A DNA stretch of 64,000 bases. Source: an uncultured Lachnospiraceae bacterium. Its GTDB lineage: Bacteria > Bacillota > Clostridia > Lachnospirales > Lachnospiraceae. Below, in pieces: positions 1-8,213 of the stretch. Position numbers and translations under genes: made by a program. The first letter of the stretch is position 1, and every line of letters begins with the position of its first letter. The DNA is taken from positions 1 through 64,000 of the forward strand of contig CANRWO010000012.1 of assembly GCA_947643615.1 (NCBI GenBank). The letters are read 5' to 3'. Under the pieces are notes generated by a model that saw only the letters and a list, made by a program, of their open reading frames with translations, searched no databases and was not told the origin of the DNA.

Positions 1-45
1 GGATTCCGGACTTGCACCGGTTAGAAACGTGCGCCGCCGGGCGCA

Positions 46-82
46 CAAGAAAAACAACCCCGCATTATAAAACGGGGGTTGC
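46..82 (-). terminator. Rho-independent terminator of the first gene
   Basis: Read on the minus strand, positions 81 to 55 form a G/C-rich hairpin (CAACCCC arm against GGGGTTG, about 11-nt loop). It is followed at once by TTTTTCTT. It lies about 40 bases beyond the stop of the gene at 124-657 and is placed to end its transcript. A second short palindrome (GTGCGCC/GGCGCAC, 29-46) follows and has no T-run. Confidence 0.75.
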
Positions 83-123
83 TTTTGCCAAACCTGTTAT
101 CATTTCTATTGCTATACTGCCCT

Positions 124-657
124 TTACTCTCGCTTCCACTTTTCCTGCTTATAACCCTTCTGCTCCAGACGGCTGCGCAGGCCCTCCAGATAGTCCAGGA
201 ACCGTTCCCGCTCCTCCTTCTGGACCATGTCCGCAATCCCAGCCATGGTATTGCTTCCGGTATCGCCGATGTCCATAATCTCTCCGTAATCCCTGCTTCC
301 TTTCTTATAGATCAGGCTGGCCTGTGTATATTTAGGGTTATAATGGGCCTGTGCCACAGCATCCATGTCAATGGCCAGAGCCTCACTGTGCTGTGTCAGC
401 TCCCTGTCGATCTGCACCAGCACTGCCCTGTCGTCACGCTCCCGGTAACCTAATATGTAGTGATAAAAGGTAGTGGTATTGGTGTCAAACACAAACCCTC
501 TCTCAAATTTCGTTGTAGTCTCCGAGACATGAAGGATCTCATAACTGTCCCCATCCTCCACCGCCTCATTGAACATTTCCCGCATACGCTCCTTCTTCAT
601 CCGGCATTGCGCCGCATCATATACGAGCTCCTTCGGCTTCTTTGAAAATAGTCCCAT
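124..657 (-). CDS. Hypothetical protein, 177 aa, cytoplasmic
   Basis: I do not recognise this protein family. The chosen start is the ATG at 657 (MGLFSKKPKE...), which has a GGGAGG ribosome binding site about 10 bases upstream; the longer frame to 738 lacks one. The protein is soluble, with no signal peptide or membrane segment. A charged N terminus is followed by a mixed alpha/beta centre (a GFVFDTNTTTFYHYI stretch) and a highly charged, probably coiled C-terminal helix rich in Glu, Lys and Arg. It lies downstream of a chemotaxis receptor gene on the same strand, but a terminator-like hairpin at 768-803 separates them, so it probably has its own promoter. No function can be assigned. Confidence 0.7.
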   Translation of the reverse strand: MGLFSKKPKELVYDAAQCRMKKERMREMFNEAVEDGDSYEILHVSETTTKFERGFVFDTNTTTFYHYILGYRERDDRAVLVQIDRELTQHSEALAIDMDAVAQAHYNPKYTQASLIYKKGSRDYGEIMDIGDTGSNTMAGIADMVQKEERERFLDYLEGLRSRLEQKGYKQEKWKRE

Positions 658-767
658 TTTAATTCTACCTCCCAGGCTTTGTGATAAGCAGGTTTCCGGC
701 CACCCGGCCGTTCTGGTCCCGCCAAAGCCATTATACATCCTGTCTCACGGAAGTGCAATTCCCCGGC

Positions 768-803
768 AAGAAAACGGAGCGGAAAACCCGCCCCGTTTTC
801 TTT
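768..803 (-). terminator. Terminator of the chemotaxis receptor gene
   Basis: The arms GAAAACGG (770-777) and CCGTTTTC (793-800) enclose an inner GCGG/CCGC-type stem. The hairpin is A/T-rich at its base and has T-runs on either strand, so it could work in both directions. It sits about 45 bases past the stop of the gene at 846-2561. Confidence 0.6.
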
Positions 804-845
804 TGTTCCCAGCAATTCACCGGAACGGTTGCTCTATGTATGGTT

Positions 846-2561
846 CTATTCGGACAGCTTGAACTGCCCTACAAGCTCGTCCAGGATAATCGCCTGGGCG
901 GACAGCTCTTCGCTGGTGGCGGACGCCTCCTGGGCGGTGGCCGCATTGCTCTGCACCACTTCGGAAATCTGGTTGACACCGATCTCTGCCTGATGCATTG
1001 CTTCCGACTGATCCTGTACCATTATTTTCAGGTCTTTTGAGAATTCCGCAATCTCCTTGATCCCGGATACGACGGCTTCTATGGAGTTGGCGGCACGCTC
1101 TGCAGCGCAGTTGCCTTCCGAAACCTCCTTGATAGAACCCTCGATCAGCTCCCTGGTATCCACTGCCGCTTTAGCGCTTTGGTCTGCCAGCTCCCTGATC
1201 TGGTCTGCCACCACCGCAAATCCGCGCCCGGCTTCCCCAGCCCTGGCTGCCTCAATGGATGCGTTCAAGGACAGCAGATTGGTCTGTGCCGCAATCGATT
1301 CGATCTCGGAAATAATATTCCCAATCTTTGTGGAAGCCTCATTGATACGTCCCATAGCCGCCATCATGGTATGCATCTCTTCCCTGCTGCCGTCCGCTTC
1401 ATTGGCATAATGCTGTGCCTTCATATAAGATTCGTCGGAACGCTCCGCACTCTTTTCCATGGCAACGGTAATATCCGAAATTGTCGCATGCAGCTCCTGG
1501 ACTGCCTGTGCCTGGTCGGTAGCGCCTTCCGCAAGGCACTGTGACGCCGTTGCCAGGTCGCCGGATCCGGCATTCACCTGGCTGGAAGCCTCTCCGATGG
1601 CGATCAGGGTCTTCTGCATCTGGTCACGCAACCCCCGCATGGACTGGTACAGCTGCTCGAAGTCCCCGGTATATTTCTCTGAAGCTTTGGACTTAACGGC
1701 ATAATTTCCGGATGCCATCTGGCCCAGCACCTCTCCGATATCACTGATAATGGCATTCAGGTTGTTCGCCATCTCCGTGGCGTCTTTCTCCATTCCTTCC
1801 ACTTCGTCACCGGTCTCCACCAAGGGGAAAGGGGTAGTGAGGTCGCCGGTTGCAAAGGTTTTAAGGCGCCCGCCCAGCTTCTGCAGGGGTTCGGCGATCT
1901 TCTGTGCGATTCCTTTTCCGATTTTAAGGGACAGCAGCATTGCCGCTACGATAATGCCTACGATCACCGCTACAAGGATCCAACCGGTAACCATAAGGGT
2001 TGTGGACAGGTCGTTACCTTCATTGACCTTCACGTCCATAAGCTCTTCCAGCTTAGCGTATATGCTGTTATATACCGGCGCAAGGTCCTTCAGCGCTATC
2101 TCTTGTGCCTGCCTGCAAAGCTCTCTGTCCGTAGTGGCCCCCAAAGCCATGATCTCTGCATCCAGCTTCCAGTAGTTGTCCAACTCCTGGCTGATGGCAT
2201 CATAAGTAACCCTGCCGGCATCCGACACAATGGTATCCTCTATCTTGGCAAAAGATTCCTTAAATTTCACAATCAGTTCATCATGCTGCGCCACTACCGT
2301 GCCGATGGCATCCGCATCATCATACCCGATGGCGGCGCGCAGGGAAGACCTGAGGTCGGCAAATTCAAACATTGCCGTTCCGATATCCCCCTGGGCAAAA
2401 CCGAAATTTTTCAGAGCATAAGCATACCTGTTGGATATGACCATCAACGCCAACACTCCCACTACCGCTGCCACAGCCACCATCGCTGCCACCTTAAAAA
2501 AGGAAGCGGTAAGCTTCTTCTCAATGCTCTCCTGGTTACCCTTGCTCACATTTTCACTCAT
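846..2561 (-). CDS. Methyl-accepting chemotaxis protein
   Basis: This is a membrane chemoreceptor that passes ligand state to the CheA/CheW kinase complex. The start is the ATG at 2561 (MSENVSKG...), 10 bases after AAGGAGA; a TTG two codons earlier is less likely. The order of parts is a first transmembrane helix near residues 26-48, a periplasmic-side helical sensor of about 140 residues (4HB-like length), a second transmembrane helix near 190-213, a HAMP linker, and a long cytoplasmic coiled coil. The conserved signalling hairpin is visible as SIAAQTNLLSLNASIEAARAG followed by GRGFAVVADQIRELADQS. No other chemotaxis genes are in the window, so this is an orphan receptor. A 390-base leader with predicted structure precedes it. 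The ligand is unknown. Confidence 0.93.
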   Translation of the reverse strand: MSENVSKGNQESIEKKLTASFFKVAAMVAVAAVVGVLALMVISNRYAYALKNFGFAQGDIGTAMFEFADLRSSLRAAIGYDDADAIGTVVAQHDELIVKFKESFAKIEDTIVSDAGRVTYDAISQELDNYWKLDAEIMALGATTDRELCRQAQEIALKDLAPVYNSIYAKLEELMDVKVNEGNDLSTTLMVTGWILVAVIVGIIVAAMLLSLKIGKGIAQKIAEPLQKLGGRLKTFATGDLTTPFPLVETGDEVEGMEKDATEMANNLNAIISDIGEVLGQMASGNYAVKSKASEKYTGDFEQLYQSMRGLRDQMQKTLIAIGEASSQVNAGSGDLATASQCLAEGATDQAQAVQELHATISDITVAMEKSAERSDESYMKAQHYANEADGSREEMHTMMAAMGRINEASTKIGNIISEIESIAAQTNLLSLNASIEAARAGEAGRGFAVVADQIRELADQSAKAAVDTRELIEGSIKEVSEGNCAAERAANSIEAVVSGIKEIAEFSKDLKIMVQDQSEAMHQAEIGVNQISEVVQSNAATAQEASATSEELSAQAIILDELVGQFKLSE

Positions 2562-2714
2562 AAACAACCTTCTCCTTCTACTGTCTCACAGTATTTACTG
2601 ACACATTTCCAAACCTTGGAGCAGACTTCACCACTGCCACAATACTGACATGCTATAACAATAGCAATATAATGCCTGCATTTTAAAATATTGTGTCGCC
2701 GGCTACTGTGAAAA

Positions 2715-2945
2715 TCATATCAGGATTGTTAAATTAAAGGCCCCACAGCAAGTTGACGGGGATTTTGACCCTCGCGGCATTCGCCGGCCATGTTCCATGG
2801 CTTTACGCCCGTGCAGGCAACGGCACGGAGCCAGCCTGCTTGGCTTGGCGCATTGCACGCGGGTATAAATAGATATGCCGATACCAGAATCAGTCCTGGC
2901 AATTGCCTTTATCGGCTCTGGACAGCCATCCTTCGCCTATGTATC
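2715..2945 (-). promoter_or_regulatory. Structured 5' leader of the chemotaxis receptor gene
   Basis: This G/C-rich block lies in an otherwise A/T-rich gap, between a good promoter (2969-2996) and the receptor start. On the transcript strand several stems are visible. GCCGATA (2916-2910) pairs with TATCGGC (2883-2877) around a CCAG/CTGG hairpin. GTGCA pairs with TGCAC around an inner AGCCA/TGGCT hairpin. GCCATG/CATGGC (2801-2787) is a further hairpin. CCCC/GGGG near 2760-2740 closes the block before a T-rich stretch. It matches no riboswitch consensus I know; the c-di-GMP-I landmark GGCAAACC is missing. It may be a regulatory RNA domain or attenuator; this is inference from base pairing by eye. 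Confidence 0.4.
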
Positions 2946-2968
2946 AGGAATTAATATTCTAACATACA

Positions 2969-2996
2969 ATTATATACTTTTTTTCTAAAAATTCAA
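2969..2996 (-). promoter_or_regulatory. Sigma-A promoter of the chemotaxis receptor gene
   Basis: On the minus strand, TTGAAT (2996-2991) and TATAAT (2974-2969) are separated by 16 bases in an A-rich setting. This would give a leader of about 395 bases before the receptor start at 2561. Confidence 0.6.
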
Positions 2997-3071
2997 TACT
3001 ATGCCCCATAATTTATTCGCATATATTCACAATTTTTTTACAAATTCCAATTCATAGCCTTTTATTGCAAC

Positions 3072-3104
3072 AATCCCCCGGAAATATGCTTTCCGGGGGT
3101 GATT
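3072..3104 (-). terminator. Terminator downstream of purC
   Basis: There is a perfect 10-bp stem (CCCCCGGAAA, 3075-3084, with TTTCCGGGGG, 3090-3099) and a 5-base loop. It lies about 50 bases beyond the purC stop. A T-rich flank is clearest on the plus strand (TGATTATTTT), and a weaker one is present on the minus strand. Confidence 0.65.
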
Positions 3105-3153
3105 ATTTTCCGTATTGCAATGGGTAAATCCTGCCATAGCTCCGTCTGCCGCC

Positions 3154-4032
3154 TTATTCCAAAGGTTTTCCTGTCAGAAGCTCATAACCCTGCAGATATT
3201 TCGAAATGGTCTTCTCCACAATGTCCTGGGGCAGCGTCCAGTCATTGCCGGGATTTGCCTTCAGCCAGTCCCGTGCAAACTGTTTGTCGAAGGAAGGCTG
3301 GCCATGGCCCGGTTCATACCCTTCTGCAGGCCAGAAACGGGAACTGTCGGGAGTCAGCATCTCGTCGCCTATGACCATATTGCCGTCCTCGTCCAGGCCG
3401 AACTCGAATTTGGTGTCCGCAATGATGATCCCCTTCTCCAAAGCATATTCCGCACATTTCTTATACAACGCAATGGTGTAATCCCGAAGCTTCGAGGCAT
3501 ACTCCTCTCCCTTTCCGGGGAATCGCTTCTCCAGATATTCCACGCTCTGTTCATAGGAAATGTTCTCGTCGTGGTCGCCGATCTCCGCCTTGGTGGAAGG
3601 AGTATAAATAGGCTCCGGCAGCTTGTCGGATTCCTTCAGTCCCTCCGGCAGCCTTATGCCGCATACCGTACCGTCCTTCTGGTAGCTTGCCCAGCCGCTC
3701 CCCGTTATGTACCCCCGGACGATGCACTCCACGGGCAGCATGTTCAGCTTGCGGCACATCATGCTGTTGCCGTCAAACTTCTCCTGCCGGAAAAATTCAG
3801 GCATGTCCTTCACGTCCACGGAGATCATGTGGTTGGGCACAATGTCCCGGGTCATATCAAACCAGAATTTGGACATCTGGGTCAGCACCGCGCCCTTCTT
3901 GCTCACCTCATTGTGGAGAATCACGTCAAAACAGCTGATCCTGTCGGTGGCGACCATAATCAGGCTGTCGCCGTTATCATAGATCTCGCGTACTTTGCCT
4001 TCTTTCACAGGCTTAAATTCCTGAATGCTCAT
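3154..4032 (-). CDS. purC: Phosphoribosylaminoimidazole-succinocarboxamide synthase (SAICAR synthetase)
   Basis: This enzyme performs the purine biosynthesis step that joins aspartate to CAIR using ATP, giving SAICAR. The 292-residue length is usual for the family. Recognisable parts are the N-terminal KEGKVREIYDNGDSLIMVATDR nucleotide-binding hairpin (seen at about residues 10-32), the ECIVRGYITGSGW segment, and the acidic IIADTKFEFGLD and GDEMLTPDSSRFW motifs of the substrate site. The start overlaps the last 20 bases of the acyltransferase gene at 4013-4771, so the two are likely translationally coupled. It is the last gene of a purB / PurF-like / acyltransferase / purC run and is followed by a terminator at 3072-3104. 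Confidence 0.97.
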   Translation of the reverse strand: MSIQEFKPVKEGKVREIYDNGDSLIMVATDRISCFDVILHNEVSKKGAVLTQMSKFWFDMTRDIVPNHMISVDVKDMPEFFRQEKFDGNSMMCRKLNMLPVECIVRGYITGSGWASYQKDGTVCGIRLPEGLKESDKLPEPIYTPSTKAEIGDHDENISYEQSVEYLEKRFPGKGEEYASKLRDYTIALYKKCAEYALEKGIIIADTKFEFGLDEDGNMVIGDEMLTPDSSRFWPAEGYEPGHGQPSFDKQFARDWLKANPGNDWTLPQDIVEKTISKYLQGYELLTGKPLE

Positions 4033-4771
4033 TCTGCTTACTCCTCTGCTTTCTTTTTAATTTTAACTGCATGTCCATCTTTTCCGCAATCCTGGATTTG
4101 ACCATCCCCGCAATCTCCTGGGTCGTAAGCTGCCCGTATTCTTCAAAGAAGATAGGCGCCAGAAAATGCACCTGGGTCTTCACCTTCCTCAGGGAGTTCC
4201 TTCCAAAAGGCTTGTAGGAATCGATAATGGCTACCGGCACGATGGGGACCCCTGACTTCATGGCACACTTGAAAGAACCGGGCAGGAAGTCCTGCAGGTC
4301 GTTCTTATTATGGTCATATCCTCCCTCGGGAAATATAATATACCGCCGCCCGTTCTTCACCTCGTCCGCAATCCTGAGGATCGTCTTAAACTGGCTCTTC
4401 ATATCCGTCTTATCCAGGCGCTGCCCCTGTACCAGGTCGATAAAGGAATCCACGATGGGCAGGGTGGAGCGATCCGCATCCATGACGATGGTGCAGGGCG
4501 CGGGATGGGAGATCATGATCCCGAGCGTATCATACTTGCCCTGATGGTTGGAATACATAATGTAGCCTCCCTCCCGGGGCAGATACTCCTGTCCGGTGCT
4601 CTCCGTCCGGATCCTCCCGTTGCGCATCATGATGGCAATACACCTGCGAGCCATCCGGTAACGCCTCTCCTCGGAAAAATTGCCTTCATGCTTCTCTATA
4701 TACCATGCCTTACACAGATAATACATTACAAAGGGCAGTGAAATCACCACCACATAGCATAATCTCAGCAT
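4013..4771 (-). CDS. plsC: 1-acyl-sn-glycerol-3-phosphate acyltransferase (PlsC family)
   Basis: This protein probably transfers an acyl chain to lysophosphatidic acid at the inner membrane face. It has 252 residues. An N-terminal hydrophobic helix (about residues 2-20) is followed by the acyltransferase motif I in the form NHQGKYD (the usual NHxxxxD) and by FPEGG (the glycerol-phosphate binding motif). The ATG at 4771 has GAGAGGTGAAGG just upstream. The gene sits between two purine genes on the same strand and overlaps purC by 20 bases, so it is co-transcribed with them. The pairing of a phospholipid enzyme with purine genes looks like an operon of convenience, not a shared pathway. Substrate specificity is inferred from family only. 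Confidence 0.88.
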   Translation of the reverse strand: MLRLCYVVVISLPFVMYYLCKAWYIEKHEGNFSEERRYRMARRCIAIMMRNGRIRTESTGQEYLPREGGYIMYSNHQGKYDTLGIMISHPAPCTIVMDADRSTLPIVDSFIDLVQGQRLDKTDMKSQFKTILRIADEVKNGRRYIIFPEGGYDHNKNDLQDFLPGSFKCAMKSGVPIVPVAIIDSYKPFGRNSLRKVKTQVHFLAPIFFEEYGQLTTQEIAGMVKSRIAEKMDMQLKLKRKQRSKQNEHSGI

Positions 4772-4906
4772 AAACCTTCACCTCTCAATGAACATCCCGA
4801 TTATACTATTTTCTAAAAAATTTGTCAAAATACACCGAATCCGCACTGCTTTTCCCGGGCATCCCCTATTCCGGCATCTGCCCGATGGAGGCTCCGGGCA
4901 AGCTCC

Positions 4907-6313
4907 CTATTCGCGGCCGTCCCAGCAGTAGGTGCAAAGCTTTTCCCTGTCAATGCCCACGGAAGCCATCATATCATCCAGCCTGTGGTAACGGAGCGTA
5001 GTGAAATTCAGCTGTTTCCCGATCCGCCCCAGCATCTCCGCATACTCGGGGGTATCGGGATCTACATAGCGCTTTAAATCGATCTCCCTGCCTTCTTTCT
5101 CCATATCCCTCAAAACCCGCCTTGTGATCAAATCCATATCCGAAGTGGAGCGGGAAAAGTTCAGGTATTTACAGCCATATAAGAGAGGCGGGCAGGCAGG
5201 ACGGATATGCACTTCCTTTGCACCGCTCTGGTACAGAAATTCCGTAGTCTCCCTCAGCTGTGTGCCCCGGACAATGGAATCGTCGATCAGCAGCAGGCTC
5301 TTCCCATGAATCAGGTCATGGACGGGGATCAGCTTCATCTTGGCGATCAGGTTCCGCTGGGTCTGTATGGTAGGCATAAAGGACCTGGGCCAGGTGGGGG
5401 TGTATTTGATGAAAGGCCTGGAAAAAGGAATTCCCGACTCATTTGCATAGCCAATGGCATGGGGCGTTCCGGAATCCGGCACCCCTGCCACGATATCCGG
5501 CTCCACATTATCCCTTTTAGCCAGCATCGCCCCGCAGTTATACCGCATTTTTTCTACGCTGATGCCCTCGTAAGAAGAAGACGGATACCCATAGTATACC
5601 CACAGGAAAGTGCAAATCTTCATGTCTTTCCCCGGCTTTACCAGCGTCTTGATGCCTTCCGGCGTCACCACCACGACCTCTCCGGGCCCCAGTTCCCTTT
5701 CTGCGGTATATCCCAGGTTCAGATAAGCGAAGCTCTCAAAGGAAACACAGAAAGCGCCTTCCTTTTTACCCACAGCCACGGGAGTCCTGCCCAGACGGTC
5801 CCTGGCCGCATAAATGCCCTTGGGGGTCATGATCAGCATGGTCATGGAGCCGTCGATGACTTCCTGGGCATACCGGATGCCTTCCACCAGGTTTTCCTTC
5901 TGGTTTACAATAGATGCCACCAACTCCGTGGCATTGATGTCCCCGCCGCTCATCTCCAGGAAATGGGAATGCCCGCTGTGGAACAATTCCTTGATCAGCT
6001 GATCGGAATTGTTGATCTTCCCCACGGTAGCAATGGCATAAGTGCCGTGATGGGAACGGACGATCAGTGGCTGGGGTTCATAGTCGGAAATGCAGCCGAT
6101 CCCCATATTTCCTTTCATGCTGTTTACGTCTTTATCAAATTTCGTGCGGAAGGGAGCGTTCTCGATATTATGGATCGCCCTGTCATATCCGTATTCCTCG
6201 CTGTATACGGCCATTCCGGCACGCCTGGTCCCCAGGTGGGAATGATAATCCGTCCCGAAAAACAGGTCAAACACACAGTCCTCTTTGGCTGCCACTCCAA
6301 AAAATCCACCCAT
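4907..6313 (-). CDS. Amidophosphoribosyltransferase (PurF-like) lacking the N-terminal catalytic cysteine
   Basis: PurF normally uses glutamine to convert PRPP to phosphoribosylamine, the first purine step. The PRPP-binding loop is present (LLLIDDSIVRGTQ), as are the likely Fe-S ligands: Cys in KICTFLWVY, Cys in RPACPP, and the C-terminal CTYC. The N-terminal hydrolase domain is present too (GTRRAG motif). However, the residue that should be the processed N-terminal nucleophile Cys is Gly: the protein starts MGGFFGV where PurF has MCGxFG. I chose the ATG at 6313 because it begins exactly at this conserved point; the frame extends to a TTG at 6367. Glutaminase activity is therefore doubtful. 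It may be an ammonia-dependent or regulatory paralogue. It is followed by plsC-purC and preceded by purB. Confidence 0.88.
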   Translation of the reverse strand: MGGFFGVAAKEDCVFDLFFGTDYHSHLGTRRAGMAVYSEEYGYDRAIHNIENAPFRTKFDKDVNSMKGNMGIGCISDYEPQPLIVRSHHGTYAIATVGKINNSDQLIKELFHSGHSHFLEMSGGDINATELVASIVNQKENLVEGIRYAQEVIDGSMTMLIMTPKGIYAARDRLGRTPVAVGKKEGAFCVSFESFAYLNLGYTAERELGPGEVVVVTPEGIKTLVKPGKDMKICTFLWVYYGYPSSSYEGISVEKMRYNCGAMLAKRDNVEPDIVAGVPDSGTPHAIGYANESGIPFSRPFIKYTPTWPRSFMPTIQTQRNLIAKMKLIPVHDLIHGKSLLLIDDSIVRGTQLRETTEFLYQSGAKEVHIRPACPPLLYGCKYLNFSRSTSDMDLITRRVLRDMEKEGREIDLKRYVDPDTPEYAEMLGRIGKQLNFTTLRYHRLDDMMASVGIDREKLCTYCWDGRE

Positions 6314-6404
6314 TTTTATACCCATGCCTTTCCCGCATGGACCCTTCCCACAGGGAAACAGGCCCAAATACGTAGATTGAAAATTTTTGTTATGTTTATG
6401 GATG

Positions 6405-7856
6405 TCACACCGAAATCTCGGCTTTTACGCCTAAAAGCTCCCTGTTCTCTTCCAGCACGGGCCGGATCACATTTGCCAGGAAGGTATCCACCTGTTCCCT
6501 GGAACGCCCTACGTACCTGGAAGGCTCCATGGTCTTCTGCAGATCCTCCAATGTCATATTGAATGCCGGGTCCGCCGCGATCAGCTCCAGAAGGTTGTTT
6601 TCCTTCCCTTCCACCTTTACGTTCCTGCCGGCCTCCATGGAAAGCTCACGGATCCGCTCATGCAGCTCCTGGCGGTTCCCGCCGGCCTTCACCGCGTCCA
6701 TCATGATATTTTCCGTAGCCATAAAAGGCAGCTCGCTCATAAGGCGTTTCTCGATTACCTTGGGATAGACCACAAGGCCGTCCACCACGTTCAGGCACAG
6801 ATCCAATATGCCGTCAACGGCAAGGAACCCTTCCGGGATCGACAGCCGCTTATTGGCGGAGTCGTCAAGCGTCCTCTCAAACCACTGGGTAGCGGAAGTT
6901 ATGGCGGGATTCAGCGCATCCACCATCACATACCGGGATAGGGACGCGATCCTCTCGCTCCGCATGGGGTTCCTCTTATATGCCATAGCGGAAGAACCGA
7001 TCTGGCTCTTTTCAAAGGGTTCCTCCACCTCTTTCAAATGCTGCAGCAGCCGGATATCGTTGCTCATCTTATGGGCGGAAGCCGCAATCCCCGCAAGCAC
7101 GTTGGCCACACGGGTGTCCACCTTACGGGAATAGGTCTGGCCGGACACGGGGAAGCATTCCCTGAACCCCATTTTCTGTGCAATCATGGGGTCGATCCTG
7201 TCGATGGTCTCCTGGTCCCCGTTAAAAAGCTCCAGGAAAGACGCCTGTGTGCCGGTGGTACCCTTGGATCCCAGCAGCTTCATGCCTCCCAGCACATAGT
7301 CGATGTCTTCCAGGTCCAGATAAAACTCCTGCATCCAGAGCGTGGCCCTCTTCCCAACCGTAGTTGGCTGGGCCGGCTGGAAATGAGTAAACGCAAGGGT
7401 GGGCTGGGCCTTATACTTCTCCGCAAAATCCGCAAGCTCGGCGATCACATTCACCAGCTTCTTTTTTACAAGCTTCAGGGCCTCCGTCATTACAATAATA
7501 TCTGTGTTGTCACCCACATAGCAGGAGGTTGCGCCCAAATGGATGATGCCCGCCGCCTTGGGGCACTGCTGCCCGTATGCGTACACATGGCTCATGACAT
7601 CATGGCGGACTTCTTTCTCCCTGGCCCTGGCCACATCATAATTGATGTCATCTGCGTGGGCCTTCAGCTCCTGGATCTGCTCCTGGGTGATGACCGGCTT
7701 GCCGTCCTGGCTCAAACCCAATTCCTTTTCCGTCTCCGCAAGGGCGATCCAGAGTTTCCTCCAGGTACGGAACTTCATGTCCGGGGAAAAGATATACTGC
7801 ATTTCCTTGCTGGCATAGCGCTCGGACAGGGGACTTTGGTATCTGTCTGTACTCAT
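6405..7856 (-). CDS. purB: Adenylosuccinate lyase
   Basis: This enzyme cleaves SAICAR to AICAR and adenylosuccinate to AMP, two fumarate-releasing steps of purine synthesis. The 483-residue protein carries the fumarase/aspartase superfamily signature in the flexible loop GSSAMAYKRNPMRSERI, the HLGATSCYVGDNTD segment and the FTHFQPAQPTTVGKRA motif that supplies catalytic residues. The ATG at 7856 is preceded by AAAGGAG at good spacing. It is the first gene of the cluster purB, PurF-like, plsC, purC. No purine or ZTP riboswitch is visible upstream. Confidence 0.97.
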   Translation of the reverse strand: MSTDRYQSPLSERYASKEMQYIFSPDMKFRTWRKLWIALAETEKELGLSQDGKPVITQEQIQELKAHADDINYDVARAREKEVRHDVMSHVYAYGQQCPKAAGIIHLGATSCYVGDNTDIIVMTEALKLVKKKLVNVIAELADFAEKYKAQPTLAFTHFQPAQPTTVGKRATLWMQEFYLDLEDIDYVLGGMKLLGSKGTTGTQASFLELFNGDQETIDRIDPMIAQKMGFRECFPVSGQTYSRKVDTRVANVLAGIAASAHKMSNDIRLLQHLKEVEEPFEKSQIGSSAMAYKRNPMRSERIASLSRYVMVDALNPAITSATQWFERTLDDSANKRLSIPEGFLAVDGILDLCLNVVDGLVVYPKVIEKRLMSELPFMATENIMMDAVKAGGNRQELHERIRELSMEAGRNVKVEGKENNLLELIAADPAFNMTLEDLQKTMEPSRYVGRSREQVDTFLANVIRPVLEENRELLGVKAEISV

Positions 7857-8213
7857 TTGGTATTCTCCTTTTTGCTTTATTATGGCTTGCTTTCTTTATC
7901 CTGTTTCCTTTTGGCTGCTGACTTTGGCCGCTGCCCTGTTTCGGCTGTGTTATTTCCGCTTCTTCTATTTTACAACGGCATTATCTTATAACGACATGGG
8001 CAGCAATCCCCAACCGCCGCGGTCTTGCCCCCCCTACAGGCAGCGCTTTGCCGCCGGGGATGCCATACCGTAAAGCGGCGCACGGATCCCTCAGATCCGG
8101 CGCCTTTGCCGAAATATTCAAAACCACATCCGTCCAGGACGAACTATTTCCACTATAGACTTTACCCCAGATTCCATGCACTGTCAACCCGCTCATGAAG
8201 GGTTACTGCTATT
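7857..8213 (-). promoter_or_regulatory. Intergenic gap upstream of purB
   Basis: This 357-base gap has no credible gene. It holds the purB ribosome binding site and an A/T-rich stretch near 7960-7990 that may contain the purB promoter. The rest is G/C-rich, with short inverted repeats such as GGATCC-type arms near 8085-8100. The conserved core motifs of purine and ZTP riboswitches were looked for and not found. Confidence 0.3.

Noticed and set aside
2715-2945. c-di-GMP-I riboswitch before the chemotaxis receptor
   Set aside because: Only one word resembles the consensus; the GGCAAACC strand and the tetraloop receptor geometry were not found.
5207-6562. A 451-codon plus-strand frame antisense to the PurF-like gene
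   Set aside because: It runs through two unrelated minus-strand genes and has the composition of a shadow frame.
7857-8213. Purine or ZTP riboswitch upstream of purB
   Set aside because: Neither the three-way junction core of the purine class nor the ZTP pseudoknot words are present on the minus strand.
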